From: Robiginitomaculum sp.
Lineage (GTDB): Bacteria > Pseudomonadota > Alphaproteobacteria > Caulobacterales > Maricaulaceae
Assembly: GCA_021776635.1 (NCBI GenBank)
Contig: JAJFFN010000041.1
Coordinates: 1 to 42,061, forward strand
DNA: 42,061 nt
Direction of reading: 5' to 3'
A program made the position numbers and the translations under genes. The first letter of the stretch is position 1; the number at the start of each line of letters is the position of its first letter. Below the pieces are notes generated by a model, which was given only the letters and a program-made list of their open reading frames with translations, had not been told where the DNA came from and did not search any database. Positions 7,534 through 16,984 of this stretch are shown piece after piece.

Positions 7534-8070
7534 TTGAACGAAAAAGAAAAACTCAAAATAAAAACCCAGAAGGCACGAATACGCCGTGCGCGCACCGCCC
7601 AACGCAAATTAAAAAAAGCCAAAACCGAATTGGAAGCCCTGGGTGAAATCACCGATTGGGAGGACGAATTTATCGCCTCCGTCGACGAACGCCTGGAAAA
7701 ATTTGATAGTGCTTTTGCTGATCCGTCCTTGGGCGGTTTTGCTGAAGCCTTGTCAAACAAGCAAAAACAAGTTCTGGCACAAATGCGCCGCAAGATAAAA
7801 GATAAAAACAAGCGACCTTCACAAGCAGATACGCAGAAGCCAAAATCTAAACCAAAATGGAACTCAAGCTTTAAAAGCAAATCAACTTACAAACCCCGTG
7901 TCCGTAATATCGAAGACGATATGTATGAGGACGAGCCAAAAACATCAACAACATCACAAACACCCAAAAAAACTGAAAAACCAAAGCTATCTAGGTCAAA
8001 CGAACTACCACAACAAAAAAAGAAACCATTTTTGAAAATCATTGATGGCGGTAAAAATGATGCCCCTTAG
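7534..8070 (+). CDS. Unknown highly basic protein downstream of gapR
   Basis: A 178-residue protein of no family that I recognise. The only reasonable start in this frame is a TTG at 7534, with a poor ribosome-binding site. Residues 1 to about 90 are predicted helical and very Lys/Arg-rich (KIKTQKARIRRARTAQRKLK) with a Glu/Asp-containing middle. Residues about 85-165 look disordered and rich in Lys, Ser, Thr, Pro and Gln. The last residues, KKPFLKIIDGGKND, look like a short conserved motif. Charge and position next to gapR suggest nucleic-acid binding, but that is inference. It is convergent with panC, 9 bp away. Confidence 0.6.
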   Translation: MNEKEKLKIKTQKARIRRARTAQRKLKKAKTELEALGEITDWEDEFIASVDERLEKFDSAFADPSLGGFAEALSNKQKQVLAQMRRKIKDKNKRPSQADTQKPKSKPKWNSSFKSKSTYKPRVRNIEDDMYEDEPKTSTTSQTPKKTEKPKLSRSNELPQQKKKPFLKIIDGGKNDAP

Positions 8071-8079
8071 CTCCTGAAC

Positions 8080-8928
8080 CTAGTTGAGAGCGCAATTATC
8101 AATGAGACGAATGCCTTTGCAATGTGCCGCAATGAGGAGGCGGGCCGGTCGACCCTTTCGTTTTTTGCTTAGAAGCTCCAGAGATTTTGTATCGGCGACG
8201 GCAACATAATCGACGCTGTCAAACCCGGCTTTGATGATGTCGTGTTGTGCGTTTTGCGATGCGGTCTTTATGTCGGTGCCATCCATAATATTTTTTGCGC
8301 AGGCACCCAAAATAAGATTTAACTGACCGGCAATCATCCTGCCCGTTTCATCTAAATATTGGTTACGGGATGACATAGCAAGACCGTCAAGTTCGCGCAC
8401 TATGGGTGCGCCCAGTATCTGAATAGGCATATCCAAATCAGAGACCATGCGGCGGATAGTCAAAAGTTGTTGATAATCCTTTTCGCCGAATATAGCCATG
8501 TCCGGTTGAACGCAATTAAATAGCTTGGTAACGATCAAAGCTACACCAGCAAAAAAATGGGGACGGTGGGCGGTCTCCAGCCCAAGCGCGGGGCCGCCGA
8601 CATTAATGGTTGTCGAATGGTGATCACCGTACATGCTCTTTGGTAGATAAACCAAATCACATCCGGCTTGTTTTAACATTTTACAATCTTGCTCATGATT
8701 GCGCGGATATGTATTTAAATCTTCACCTTTTGCGAACTGGGTTTCATTGACATAAATGCTGGCGACGACTTTGCTAGCGTGGCGCTTGGCTTTGGCTATC
8801 AGCGAAAGATGTCCCGGATGCAAAGCGCCCATAGTCGGCACAAATGCGGTGGTTTCTCCGCTTCTGCGCCATGCCCATATCTGTGCCCGCAAATCGGTAT
8901 TTGATGTGAAAATAAATTTGGTGCGCAT
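8080..8928 (-). CDS. panC: Pantothenate synthetase
   Basis: A 282-residue cytoplasmic enzyme that joins pantoate and beta-alanine using ATP, the last step of vitamin B5 synthesis. The HxGH nucleotidyltransferase motif is HPGH (residues 37-40) in FVPTMGALHPGHLSLI. The FGEKDYQQL segment and the MSSRNQYL (KMSKS-like) segment are also present. Length is normal. Two otherwise conserved stretches vary: the usual FVNPxQF reads YVNETQF, and the usual HFRGV reads FFAGV. Both could be lineage variants rather than loss of activity. Its partner panB lies about 8 kb away on the same strand. Confidence 0.95.
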   Translation of the reverse strand: MRTKFIFTSNTDLRAQIWAWRRSGETTAFVPTMGALHPGHLSLIAKAKRHASKVVASIYVNETQFAKGEDLNTYPRNHEQDCKMLKQAGCDLVYLPKSMYGDHHSTTINVGGPALGLETAHRPHFFAGVALIVTKLFNCVQPDMAIFGEKDYQQLLTIRRMVSDLDMPIQILGAPIVRELDGLAMSSRNQYLDETGRMIAGQLNLILGACAKNIMDGTDIKTASQNAQHDIIKAGFDSVDYVAVADTKSLELLSKKRKGRPARLLIAAHCKGIRLIDNCALN

Positions 8929-8964
8929 AAGTGCTCGTTATTAATATTAGAGTCCGTAGACTTA

Positions 8965-10227
8965 TTAGGAGGGGGCGACAACCAAGCAGGCCTGTCTTTG
9001 TTGCGCAAGAGTTTTACACACATTTGTTGCATGGGCATGATCTAATTGTTCCAACCTGGCCCGATAGATAAACCCTGAACTGCGCTTAACAGGGATGATG
9101 ATTTCTTGGGCGTTTAAGAGCTTAAGGCGCGCATCGGCTTTCATGAACAAATTAGCCTGCCGAGCTGCTGCTGGCGTAGCGTAAGCGCCAATTTGAACGG
9201 CCCAACCTTGTGTCGCAGACCGTAGAGGGACGGGCATACCATCTGCCCCTTGAACAATGCGAACGGTTTTTGGTCCGCCGCCCTGCATTGGGTTATGTGC
9301 GGCGCGCAGCGTAAAAGCGTGAATACTATCCGTTTTTGGGACGGGCTTAACAACACGCTGGTATTGTTTTTCATCTGCATTTAAGGCAAATTGTTGCGAA
9401 CGGGTTTTATCCACTTTTTGTTGAACATCAAACCCGCGCTCAATAAGGTCAGCCATATGTTTATCACGCGACCGGCCACTGGCGCCGCCCAGTACGACTG
9501 CGATTAAACGACGGCCACTGCGTTTTGCTGATAAAACAAGGTTATATCCAGAAGCCTCCGTATAACCGGTTTTGAACCCGTCAACGCCGTCTACCTTTCC
9601 GAGCAATGTGTTGTGATTGGTGTAGATGCGGCCCTGATAGGAAAATGTTTTTTGGCTAAAATATGGGTAATATTTGCGGTGGGTACGCAACAAGGCTTCG
9701 GCGAGTTTTCCCATATCGCGGGCCGTTGTAAATTGCCCTTCGTCGGGGAGACCGTGGGCATTGCGAAACACGGTGCGCTGCATACCAAGAGCTTTGGCCT
9801 TTTGGGTCATAAGGCTTGCAAATTCTTTTTCTGAACCGCCGAGCCGTTCGGCCAATACTACGGCAACATCATTGGCAGACCGCACGGCGAGAGCTTGAAT
9901 GGCTTGGTGCGCCGTTATGGTGCGTCCCGCACGCAGCCCTAAACGTCCAGGCGGTGTACGCGCCGCACGGGCAGAGACCAGCAAAGGCTCGTTTATACCC
10001 AACTCATCACGTTCCAAGGCATCAAAAACCAGATATAAAGTCATCATTTTTGTTAAAGATGCAGGGTAGCGCAATTCATCAATAGAGCGCGCATGCAGGA
10101 TTTCTAATGTATTCGTATCAAGAATAATAGATGCATATTTATTTTGTGAAAGTGGCTTGGCCCAAGCAGATATATTCAGGCCAAGGCCCGTTAAAATAAC
10201 CAATAAAAGAATCAAACCGCGTTTCAT
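8965..10227 (-). CDS. D-alanyl-D-alanine carboxypeptidase (S11, DacA type) with SPOR domain
   Basis: A 420-residue exported penicillin-binding protein. The ATG at 10227 is chosen because it gives a standard signal peptide (KRGLILLLVILTGLGLNISA); the frame extends to a GTG at 10248 with no better ribosome-binding site. The three active-site motifs are SLTK (57-60), SAN (117-119) and KTG (219-221). The enzyme removes the terminal D-Ala of peptidoglycan pentapeptides. The C-terminal about 80 residues form a SPOR domain (WAVQIGAYATPAAARQA onward), which binds denuded glycan strands at division sites, so the protein is probably recruited to the septum. It is followed by panC, 36 bp downstream. Confidence 0.93.
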   Translation of the reverse strand: MKRGLILLLVILTGLGLNISAWAKPLSQNKYASIILDTNTLEILHARSIDELRYPASLTKMMTLYLVFDALERDELGINEPLLVSARAARTPPGRLGLRAGRTITAHQAIQALAVRSANDVAVVLAERLGGSEKEFASLMTQKAKALGMQRTVFRNAHGLPDEGQFTTARDMGKLAEALLRTHRKYYPYFSQKTFSYQGRIYTNHNTLLGKVDGVDGFKTGYTEASGYNLVLSAKRSGRRLIAVVLGGASGRSRDKHMADLIERGFDVQQKVDKTRSQQFALNADEKQYQRVVKPVPKTDSIHAFTLRAAHNPMQGGGPKTVRIVQGADGMPVPLRSATQGWAVQIGAYATPAAARQANLFMKADARLKLLNAQEIIIPVKRSSGFIYRARLEQLDHAHATNVCKTLAQQRQACLVVAPS

Positions 10228-10331
10228 ATACAAGGGGTAATGAGCCACTGTTTTAAGAATAGTTAATGACGGTTAACAAATAGCACAAATCTCCCCTTTT
10301 ACTTTGAGAAAAACCCCTTATCTTAGGGAGT

Positions 10332-10679
10332 ATGAGTGAATTTAAAACACAGATGAGCGGTTCTGAGAATGATGACGAGCGCGATACGGAGCGCGGTGTC
10401 GCCACAAAAACCCGCCCAAAGACCAAAAAACCGTCTCAGTACAGGGTTTTATTGCTGAATGATGATTATACGCCGATGGAATTTGTTGTTGGTTTGCTTA
10501 TGGCTGTTTTCAAAAAAACCCAAGAAGAAGCAACGCAGATAATGCTGGATGTGCATCAAAACGGCGTTGGTGTGTGCGGCGTGTATACATTTGAAATTGC
10601 TGAAACCAAGGTGGCGCAAGTGCTTGATGCGGCCAAACGCAGTGATCATCCGCTAAAATGTACCCTAGAGAAAACTTAG
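10332..10679 (+). CDS. clpS: ATP-dependent Clp protease adaptor ClpS
   Basis: A 115-residue adaptor. A variable charged N-terminal about 35 residues (binding ClpA) precedes the core domain with [20 protein letters not shown] (residues about 38-57) and the [19 protein letters not shown] segment that form the pocket for N-end-rule substrates. It delivers proteins with bulky N-terminal residues to ClpAP. The ATG at 10332 has an AGGGAG only one base upstream, too close for normal initiation, so either initiation is atypical or the in-frame ATG at 10353 is used. clpA follows 120 bp downstream. Confidence 0.93.
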   Translation: MSEFKTQMSGSENDDERDTERGVATKTRPKTKKPSQYRVLLLNDDYTPMEFVVGLLMAVFKKTQEEATQIMLDVHQNGVGVCGVYTFEIAETKVAQVLDAAKRSDHPLKCTLEKT

Positions 10680-10743
10680 AGGAACAACACCCTTGAAAAA
10701 ATTTAAGAAAGCGCCACATTAATAGGCAGACAACGCAAAACAA

Positions 10744-10788
10744 AAACGGCAAAACGAAAACGGCAAAACCAAACGGCCAAACCAAACG
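10744..10788. repeat. Short A-rich tandem repeat in the clpS-clpA spacer
   Basis: Three degenerate copies of an about 15-bp unit (aaaacggcaaaacga, aaacggcaaaacca, aacggccaaaccaa). No spacers, no coding potential. It separates the clpS stop from the clpA start and could expand or contract by slippage. Confidence 0.65.
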
Positions 10789-10799
10789 AAAGTAATAAC

Positions 10800-13136
10800 A
10801 TGGCTTCATTTTCTCCGGTACTCGAAGAAACCATCCACCGGGCATTGACCTTGGCATCAGAGCGTCAGCACGAGCTAGCAACGTTGGAGCATTTGTTGCT
10901 GGCATTGATTGATGACAAAGACGCCAATGCAGTTTTGAGCGCTTGTGACATTGAATTGGAAGGTTTGCGCGGTGCGTTGACATCTTATTTGGATGAAGAC
11001 TTGTCGTCTCTCATTGTCGAAGAGTTTGAAGAAGCCCGACCGACCGCCGGTTTTCACCGTGTAATACAACGCGCCGTCATTCATGTGCAAAGTTCAGGCC
11101 GCGAAGAAGTAACAGGCGCCAACGCTTTGGTTGCCTTGTTTAACGAGCGTGAAAGTCATGCGGTTTATTTCTTACAAGAGCGCGACATGACCCGTTACGA
11201 TGCGGTTAATTATATTTCCCACGGAATTTCAAAAAATGGTGATGCGGCTGAAAACAGACCAATTTTAGGTTCAGGCCCAAATGAGAACGGTGAGGATGGT
11301 AAAAAACAAGAAGATCCACTTAAGGCCTATTGTGTTGATTTAAATAATAAAGCATCTGACGGCGGTATTGATCCGCTTATTGGGCGCGCCGCCGAAGTAG
11401 AGCGCTGTATTCAAGTCCTCTCCAGGCGCCGTAAAAACAACCCTCTTTTGGTTGGCGATCCAGGTGTTGGCAAGACGGCGATCGCAGAAGGCATAGCTTT
11501 GGCTATTGTTGATGGTAATGTGCCAGACGTTATCGCAGACGCAACAATATTTGCGCTGGATATGGGTGCGCTGTTGGCGGGAACCCGCTACCGTGGTGAT
11601 TTTGAAGAACGGTTAAAGGCCGTTATGAAAAAACTGGAACAACTGCCCCATGCGATTTTATTTATTGATGAAATCCATACCATTATTGGGGCAGGGGCAA
11701 CATCCGGCGGTGCCATGGATGCATCTAATTTGTTAAAACCTGCGTTGCAGTCTGGCAAATTACGCTGTATGGGGTCGACGACCTATAAAGAATACCGGCA
11801 ACATTTCGAAAAAGACAGGGCACTGGCTCGGCGCTTCTTGAAAATTGATGTCGTAGAACCAAGTACGTCCGATACCGTGAAAATATTACGTGGGCTCAAA
11901 CCTTATTTCGAAGAATTTCACGGTGTACGTTATACCGCCGAAGCCATTACAACGGCGGTGGATTTAGCTGTGCGCCATATTACCGACCGTAAATTACCAG
12001 ACAAAGCTATCGATGTAATAGACGAAGCGGGTGCCTACCAAAAATTACAACCCAAAAACAAACGTAAGAAAACCATCAATGTTAAAGATGTAGAAGCCGT
12101 GATTGCAAAATTAGCGCGGATTCCGACCAAAACGGTTTCGCGTGATGACGCTAAAGTGCTTAAATCTTTACCAGCGGATTTAGCTCGGGTCGTCTTTGGG
12201 CAAAGCGAAGCAATCGAAAAGGTTTCTGCGGCTGTTAAATTAGCACGCGCTGGATTACGTGAACCGAATAAACCTATCGGGTCTTATTTGTTTTCAGGGC
12301 CAACGGGTGTGGGTAAAACCGAAGTGGCACGGCAGCTTGCCATGGCGCTCGGGCTTGAACTTTTACGCTTTGACATGTCTGAATATATGGAACGCCATAC
12401 CGTGTCGCGGCTCTTGGGCGCACCTCCGGGCTATGTAGGTTATGATCAAGGTGGATTGCTAACCGACCGCGTATCGGAACATCCGCACGCAATTGTTCTT
12501 CTGGACGAAATTGAAAAAGCACATCCAGAGGTGTTCAATATTTTGTTGCAGGTTATGGACAATGGGACTTTGACCGATGCATCTGGCCGCACCATAGATT
12601 TTCGTAATGTTATTGTTATTATGACGACCAATGCTGGTGCAGCTGATGCTGCCAAGGCCGAAATAGGATTTGGCCGGAGCGACAGCAGTAACGAGGAAGA
12701 TGACAAAGCAATTAAACGCTTGTTTGCTCCTGAATTTCGTAACCGTTTGGATGCGATGGTCAAATTTGCACCATTGACACCGGAAACTATTGCCAAGGTC
12801 GTGGATAAATTTATCATTCAATTGGAGGCGCAGCTCTCTGACCGTAAAATACTGTTTGAAGTCAGCAAAGCCGCCAATCTTTGGATTGCCAAAAAGGGTT
12901 ATGATAAACGCTACGGCGCCCGGCCTCTATCGCGCACCATTCAGGACTATATAAAAAAGCCTCTGGCAGACGAAATCCTGTTTGGCAAGCTGAAAAAAGG
13001 CGGGCTGGTCAAGGTCGGGTATGACAAGAAAAATGACGCGCTAAAATTCGAAATCCTAAAACCCGCACAGCTAAAAATCGAAGGCAAAAAAGGCGGCAAA
13101 GGATTGCCCGCGCCTAAGCCGAAGGAAGATGCTTAG
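10800..13136 (+). CDS. clpA: ATP-dependent Clp protease ATP-binding subunit ClpA
   Basis: A 778-residue AAA+ unfoldase of normal length. Order: N-terminal Clp_N double repeat (residues 1 to about 145, substrate/ClpS binding), an acidic linker, D1 AAA domain with Walker [10 protein letters not shown] and Walker [11 protein letters not shown]2 AAA domain with Walker [10 protein letters not shown] and Walker [10 protein letters not shown], then the C-terminal small domain. The IGFG motif in [12 protein letters not shown] is the loop that docks onto ClpP. The protein unfolds and feeds substrates to ClpP. The tail of about 20 residues is Lys/Gly/Pro-rich. It lies downstream of clpS and ends 35 bp from the convergent der gene. 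Confidence 0.96.
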   Translation: MASFSPVLEETIHRALTLASERQHELATLEHLLLALIDDKDANAVLSACDIELEGLRGALTSYLDEDLSSLIVEEFEEARPTAGFHRVIQRAVIHVQSSGREEVTGANALVALFNERESHAVYFLQERDMTRYDAVNYISHGISKNGDAAENRPILGSGPNENGEDGKKQEDPLKAYCVDLNNKASDGGIDPLIGRAAEVERCIQVLSRRRKNNPLLVGDPGVGKTAIAEGIALAIVDGNVPDVIADATIFALDMGALLAGTRYRGDFEERLKAVMKKLEQLPHAILFIDEIHTIIGAGATSGGAMDASNLLKPALQSGKLRCMGSTTYKEYRQHFEKDRALARRFLKIDVVEPSTSDTVKILRGLKPYFEEFHGVRYTAEAITTAVDLAVRHITDRKLPDKAIDVIDEAGAYQKLQPKNKRKKTINVKDVEAVIAKLARIPTKTVSRDDAKVLKSLPADLARVVFGQSEAIEKVSAAVKLARAGLREPNKPIGSYLFSGPTGVGKTEVARQLAMALGLELLRFDMSEYMERHTVSRLLGAPPGYVGYDQGGLLTDRVSEHPHAIVLLDEIEKAHPEVFNILLQVMDNGTLTDASGRTIDFRNVIVIMTTNAGAADAAKAEIGFGRSDSSNEEDDKAIKRLFAPEFRNRLDAMVKFAPLTPETIAKVVDKFIIQLEAQLSDRKILFEVSKAANLWIAKKGYDKRYGARPLSRTIQDYIKKPLADEILFGKLKKGGLVKVGYDKKNDALKFEILKPAQLKIEGKKGGKGLPAPKPKEDA

Positions 13137-13140
13137 AACC

Positions 13141-13152
13141 CACGAATTCGTG
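13141..13152. other. 12-bp perfect palindrome between clpA and der
   Basis: CACGAATTCGTG, in the 35-bp gap between two convergent genes. There is no T-run, so a normal terminator is not supported. Confidence 0.3.
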
Positions 13153-13171
13153 TTGTCTCCGTTAAAGCCGC

Positions 13172-14590
13172 CTATGCGTACGGGTTTTCGCCTGATCTTA
13201 GGTGGATGCGTATCGGGGTGCCAGGTAGGTCGAAATCTTCGCGCAATGTATTGACCAGATAGCGTTTATAGCTCTCTGGAACGCTGTCGGCGCGCGAAGA
13301 TTTTATGACGAATGTCGGCGGCCGCGTTTTGGTCTGGGTGATGTATTTAAGCTTGACCGGACGGCCTTTGTTTGCGGGCGGCGGATAGCGGCTTGTGGTT
13401 TGGCGCAACCATTCGTTTAGATCTGGCGTTTTGATGCGCGCAGACCAATCGATCTGGATACGTTCAATAGCAGGAAACAGACGGTCTACGCCCTTGCCTG
13501 TAAGCCCGGATAAAAATATCAAGGGAATACCGCGAAGTTGGGGCAGTAAACGCGTAGCTTTTTCGCGTAAAACCGTTAGCATTTCGGACTTGTTATCTAT
13601 CAAATCCCACATGGTTGCCGCTATCACAAGTGCACGACCTTCGCGGGCACACAGATCCGCTATTTGCATGTCTTGTTTGTCAAAAGCGGTGCGCGTGTCC
13701 ATCAATAGGACAACAACTTGCGCAAATTTAATGGCGCGAATGGTATCTGCCGTTGACATTTTCTCTAGCTTGTCTTGCACTTTGGCCCGTTTGCGCAGAC
13801 CTGCTGTGTCATGCATTTGAACCCGCCGACCTTGCCAATCCCATTCAACAGTGATGCTATCACGGGTCACGCCAGCTTCGGGGCCGGTCAGCAATCTGTC
13901 CGTGCCAATTAGGGTATTGATCAAGGTTGATTTACCAGCATTGGGACGCCCAACAATGGCTATGCGTACGGGTGCTTCGGAGGTATCAATGTGTTGATCC
14001 GCTTTTGGGCTTACGCCTTGCAAAGCATTGGCGACAGCTTCATCAAGTTCCATCATGCCGATATTATGCTCGGCGGCGACCTCGATAGGTTCGCCCATGC
14101 CAAGCCCGTAACCTTCGCCAACACCTGGTACAGAAACTTTGCTCTCGCATTTATTGGCAACCAGCACAGTTGGTTTACCAGTTTTACGAATAAAATCGGC
14201 AAATATTTCGTCCAGCCCAGTTACGCCTGCACGGGCATCATAAACGAATAAAACCACATCTGCCGTCTTGACGGCTGCTTCGGTTTGACCGCGCATACGG
14301 GCTTCAAGGCGTTCGCCTATTGCATCTTCAAACCCTGCCGTATCAATTATTGTCACAGCTTGATAGCCAAGTACGGCGCTGGCTTCGCGTCGGTCTCTGG
14401 TCACGCCAGGTGTATCGTCCACGATCGCAAGTTTTTTACCGGCAATCCGGTTAAACAAAGTCGACTTGCCGACATTAGGTCGCCCGACCACAGCAATCTG
14501 CGGGGTGAACGTTATTTCTGGGTCATTTTCAAACTCAGGGAAATCTTCACCTTCATTATTGGTGTCATCATTGCTTGGTGGCGGGTACAT
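13172..14590 (-). CDS. der: Ribosome biogenesis GTPase Der (EngA)
   Basis: A 472-residue protein with two tandem GTPase domains and a C-terminal KH-like domain, the unique architecture of Der. G1 motifs are GRPNVGKST (first domain, about residues 36-44) and GRPNAGKST (second, about 211-219). DTPGVTRDRRE and DTAGLRKRAK are the G2/G3 regions of the two domains. It acts in 50S subunit assembly. A 30-residue acidic N-terminal extension precedes the first domain. It is the last gene of a yfgM-like/bamB/der set, the same order as in gammaproteobacteria, with 35 bp between bamB and der. Confidence 0.96.
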   Translation of the reverse strand: MYPPPSNDDTNNEGEDFPEFENDPEITFTPQIAVVGRPNVGKSTLFNRIAGKKLAIVDDTPGVTRDRREASAVLGYQAVTIIDTAGFEDAIGERLEARMRGQTEAAVKTADVVLFVYDARAGVTGLDEIFADFIRKTGKPTVLVANKCESKVSVPGVGEGYGLGMGEPIEVAAEHNIGMMELDEAVANALQGVSPKADQHIDTSEAPVRIAIVGRPNAGKSTLINTLIGTDRLLTGPEAGVTRDSITVEWDWQGRRVQMHDTAGLRKRAKVQDKLEKMSTADTIRAIKFAQVVVLLMDTRTAFDKQDMQIADLCAREGRALVIAATMWDLIDNKSEMLTVLREKATRLLPQLRGIPLIFLSGLTGKGVDRLFPAIERIQIDWSARIKTPDLNEWLRQTTSRYPPPANKGRPVKLKYITQTKTRPPTFVIKSSRADSVPESYKRYLVNTLREDFDLPGTPIRIHLRSGENPYA

Positions 14591-14625
14591 TTTGTTACTT
14601 TATCTTGGTGCAATTGTTGGAAACT

Positions 14626-16092
14626 TTATTTAAGCGCAACCAGTTTGGCGCCATCAGTGATGTAATATACCGTGTCATTGGCAACGATTGGTGCGACGTA
14701 AATATCTCCATTAACTTTGAACGACCGTATTGTTTCACCCGTATATGGGTTCATTTCAACGGCTGCACCGCGAGAACTCATCATCAGTAATCGCTCACCA
14801 ACCATAATTGGCCCCGACCAAGAAATGCGCTTTTTACGTTTCTTTTGTTTCTTAAACGCGCGTAATTGGCTGAGCCAAATCACAGTCCCGTCTGTTTTTG
14901 ACATACAGACAACCTCGCCTTCAGTTGTCACCGTATAGATAAAGTCGCCTACAACCATAGGAAAGCCTAGCGAACCTGCTGGTTGCGACCAAACCATTTG
15001 GCCTGTTCGTAAATCAAAGGCGCTAAAAGACCCACTCTGTGTGGTGGCAAATACATAGCCGTCTGCAATGACAGGTCCAGCCGCGATATCGTTTAACTTT
15101 GCCAAAGGCGTAAGATTGCCAGACGAATCCAGGGCTTCTTGCCATAAGACCCCGCCGTTTTGTGCTTTGAGCGCAACAATTTCGCCTGAGGAGAACGGTG
15201 CAATTACAACGTCGTCAATAACGGCTGGACTGGGTGAGGTGAGCATGCGGGCCGTTTCGATAATGGCTTGGTATGTCCACAACACTGCGCCGGTTTGCGT
15301 GTCTACGGCAAATAATTCATTGTCGTCAGACACGGCGAATAAACGCCCCCCTGCAACAGTTGGCGCAGAATGTATGGGTGTGCGCGTACGGGTTTTCCAT
15401 ATTTCATTGCCTGTTTGCGCATCAAGTGCGGCAACAACACCATAGCCTGAAGTCACATAAAGTCGGCCATCTGCCACCGCAATGCCGCCGCCAACCGCTT
15501 CTTTATCTTTACCGCCTTTTTCCCCAAAGGTCAGCGGGTCTCTTACCCTGTCAATCAGGCTAATGCTGCCCTTTCTGGTTTTGCCTTTGTTGACAACGGT
15601 AATTTTATAATTCCATAACTTGCCGCCAGTTTGCGCATCCAAGGCCGTGACCTTGTTGGCGGCATCCATGGCATAAATCCGTCCACCCGCTACAACAGGA
15701 GACGCGACAACTCTGCCTTTACGGTATGAGCCTTTACCGACGCCTTTTTGCCAAATACGCGAAAGATTTTCCCCCGCATTTGTGTGTTGTACGGAATGGT
15801 TTGCATAGCCCCCTGTTTGCGGCCAGTCGGGATTGGTATAAACGGGCGGCAAGACAATTTCTGATGTAAGTATTGTCCCGCTAACCTCCAAATTATCATC
15901 TAAAGATAAGATAGAAATACGCTCTGGGTCTGTTGGAATATCACCTTGGTCAGCATCTTTGGACTTATTAAAGGGATTAACGGCATCTGTTACCGATGTA
16001 ACCGTAGAACAGCCTGCTATCAGTAAGGCGCTTATGAGAAGCGTTGCCCAAGTTAGCGTATGTGTTCGCATATTTTTCTTCAAAATATCCAT
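14626..16092 (-). CDS. bamB: Outer membrane protein assembly factor BamB
   Basis: A 488-residue lipoprotein. The signal peptide ends in the lipobox LIAGC (Cys 28 from the ATG at 16092, which has a CAGGA site; an ATG seven codons later would also serve). The remainder is a PQQ-type beta-propeller with repeats of the form V(A/V)GGRIYAMDAANKVTALDA and TGGKLWNY, continuing to a last ALK. BamB is the scaffold lipoprotein of the BAM complex that inserts beta-barrel proteins. It is longer than the E. coli form (about 390), mostly through the N-terminal linker and propeller loops. It starts 2 bp after the stop of the YfgM-like gene. Confidence 0.9.
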   Translation of the reverse strand: MDILKKNMRTHTLTWATLLISALLIAGCSTVTSVTDAVNPFNKSKDADQGDIPTDPERISILSLDDNLEVSGTILTSEIVLPPVYTNPDWPQTGGYANHSVQHTNAGENLSRIWQKGVGKGSYRKGRVVASPVVAGGRIYAMDAANKVTALDAQTGGKLWNYKITVVNKGKTRKGSISLIDRVRDPLTFGEKGGKDKEAVGGGIAVADGRLYVTSGYGVVAALDAQTGNEIWKTRTRTPIHSAPTVAGGRLFAVSDDNELFAVDTQTGAVLWTYQAIIETARMLTSPSPAVIDDVVIAPFSSGEIVALKAQNGGVLWQEALDSSGNLTPLAKLNDIAAGPVIADGYVFATTQSGSFSAFDLRTGQMVWSQPAGSLGFPMVVGDFIYTVTTEGEVVCMSKTDGTVIWLSQLRAFKKQKKRKKRISWSGPIMVGERLLMMSSRGAAVEMNPYTGETIRSFKVNGDIYVAPIVANDTVYYITDGAKLVALK

Positions 16093-16094
16093 TA

Positions 16095-16877
16095 TTATTC
16101 CTGCTCGTCTTTTGTTGTTGTGTTATCTTTAATGACAGCCTTTTCTTTAATGACATCTTTTTCTGGTGCATCGTCCAATTTTGGGTCAGGCAGGTCGTTT
16201 TCAATTATCGTTGTGTCCAGTTTAACAATGCCTCGGTTGGCATTGATCAATGCGAGGGCTGCACCAGCGCGGGCTTTTACACCATTTAAGACACCTGGCG
16301 CATTTGACAAATAGGCAAATCCTGTTCGTGCGCTTTCTATGTCGTCAGTTTTATAGGCCGCATGGGCTAAAATTTCCCGTGCTAAATCGGCATAGGGCGC
16401 ACCATCTGTATTCAACGCGCTCGCTCGGACGAGCACTTCGTCGTACGAACCAAGCTCAAGCAATATATATGTGGCTTTCAAACCAGCTAAATCTTTGTGT
16501 ACCGGTTTTGTGAATTTTTCGGCTGCACGATCAAATAAATTGACGGCGCCTTCGTAATCGCCAAGCTGAACTTTCATCCCCGCCGCTCGGGTTAATGACA
16601 GCGCCGCATACCCATCGGGCGCGACGTCTGAGAGGGCGACAAATTTGGTAATAGCCGCTTGTAAATCTCCGCTCGCTTCTATTTTGCCTGCGCTCATATA
16701 GGCGGCAGACGCAGATTTTGCCGTCCTGGAGGTTTTGCTTTTATTGTATTCCACATAGCCGGTTGCCCCAACAATCACTATGATCGCGGCAACAATATAC
16801 GGCCCGAATTTACGCAGCAATTGGTTGTACTTGTCCTTGCGGAGCTCTTCTTCAACTTCGTTGATAAAATCGACCAA
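16095..16877 (-). CDS. YfgM-like membrane-anchored TPR protein
   Basis: A 260-residue protein with a short cytoplasmic N-terminus (about residues 1-27), one membrane segment (YIVAAIIVIVGATGYVEY, about 27-44) and a periplasmic TPR-like domain. The N-terminal FINEVEEELRKDKYNQLLRK pattern is typical of this TPR_21/DUF2659-type family. The E. coli relative YfgM associates with the SecYEG translocon and periplasmic chaperones. The last about 35 residues are charged and repetitive (KEKAVIKDNTTTKDEQE). It is the first gene of the yfgM-bamB-der set, with 107 bp between its start and the end of panB on the same strand. Confidence 0.85.
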   Translation of the reverse strand: MVDFINEVEEELRKDKYNQLLRKFGPYIVAAIIVIVGATGYVEYNKSKTSRTAKSASAAYMSAGKIEASGDLQAAITKFVALSDVAPDGYAALSLTRAAGMKVQLGDYEGAVNLFDRAAEKFTKPVHKDLAGLKATYILLELGSYDEVLVRASALNTDGAPYADLAREILAHAAYKTDDIESARTGFAYLSNAPGVLNGVKARAGAALALINANRGIVKLDTTIIENDLPDPKLDDAPEKDVIKEKAVIKDNTTTKDEQE

Positions 16878-16984
16878 TTTTGGCCCCTGTTCTTTTTTGT
16901 TTGCTTCAAATATTAAATTTGCGCCAACCTATAGGAGGGCGCGCATGTGTGCAATACATCAGCACATGAAGTCTTGTCCATATT

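Noticed and set aside
7515..7660. Small ATG-started frame overlapping the gene after gapR
   Set aside because: It ends within about 45 codons in a frame with no conserved pattern; the longer TTG frame has a more plausible charged composition.
13141..13152. Intrinsic terminator between clpA and der
   Set aside because: A perfect palindrome but without a T-run or a stable stem-loop.
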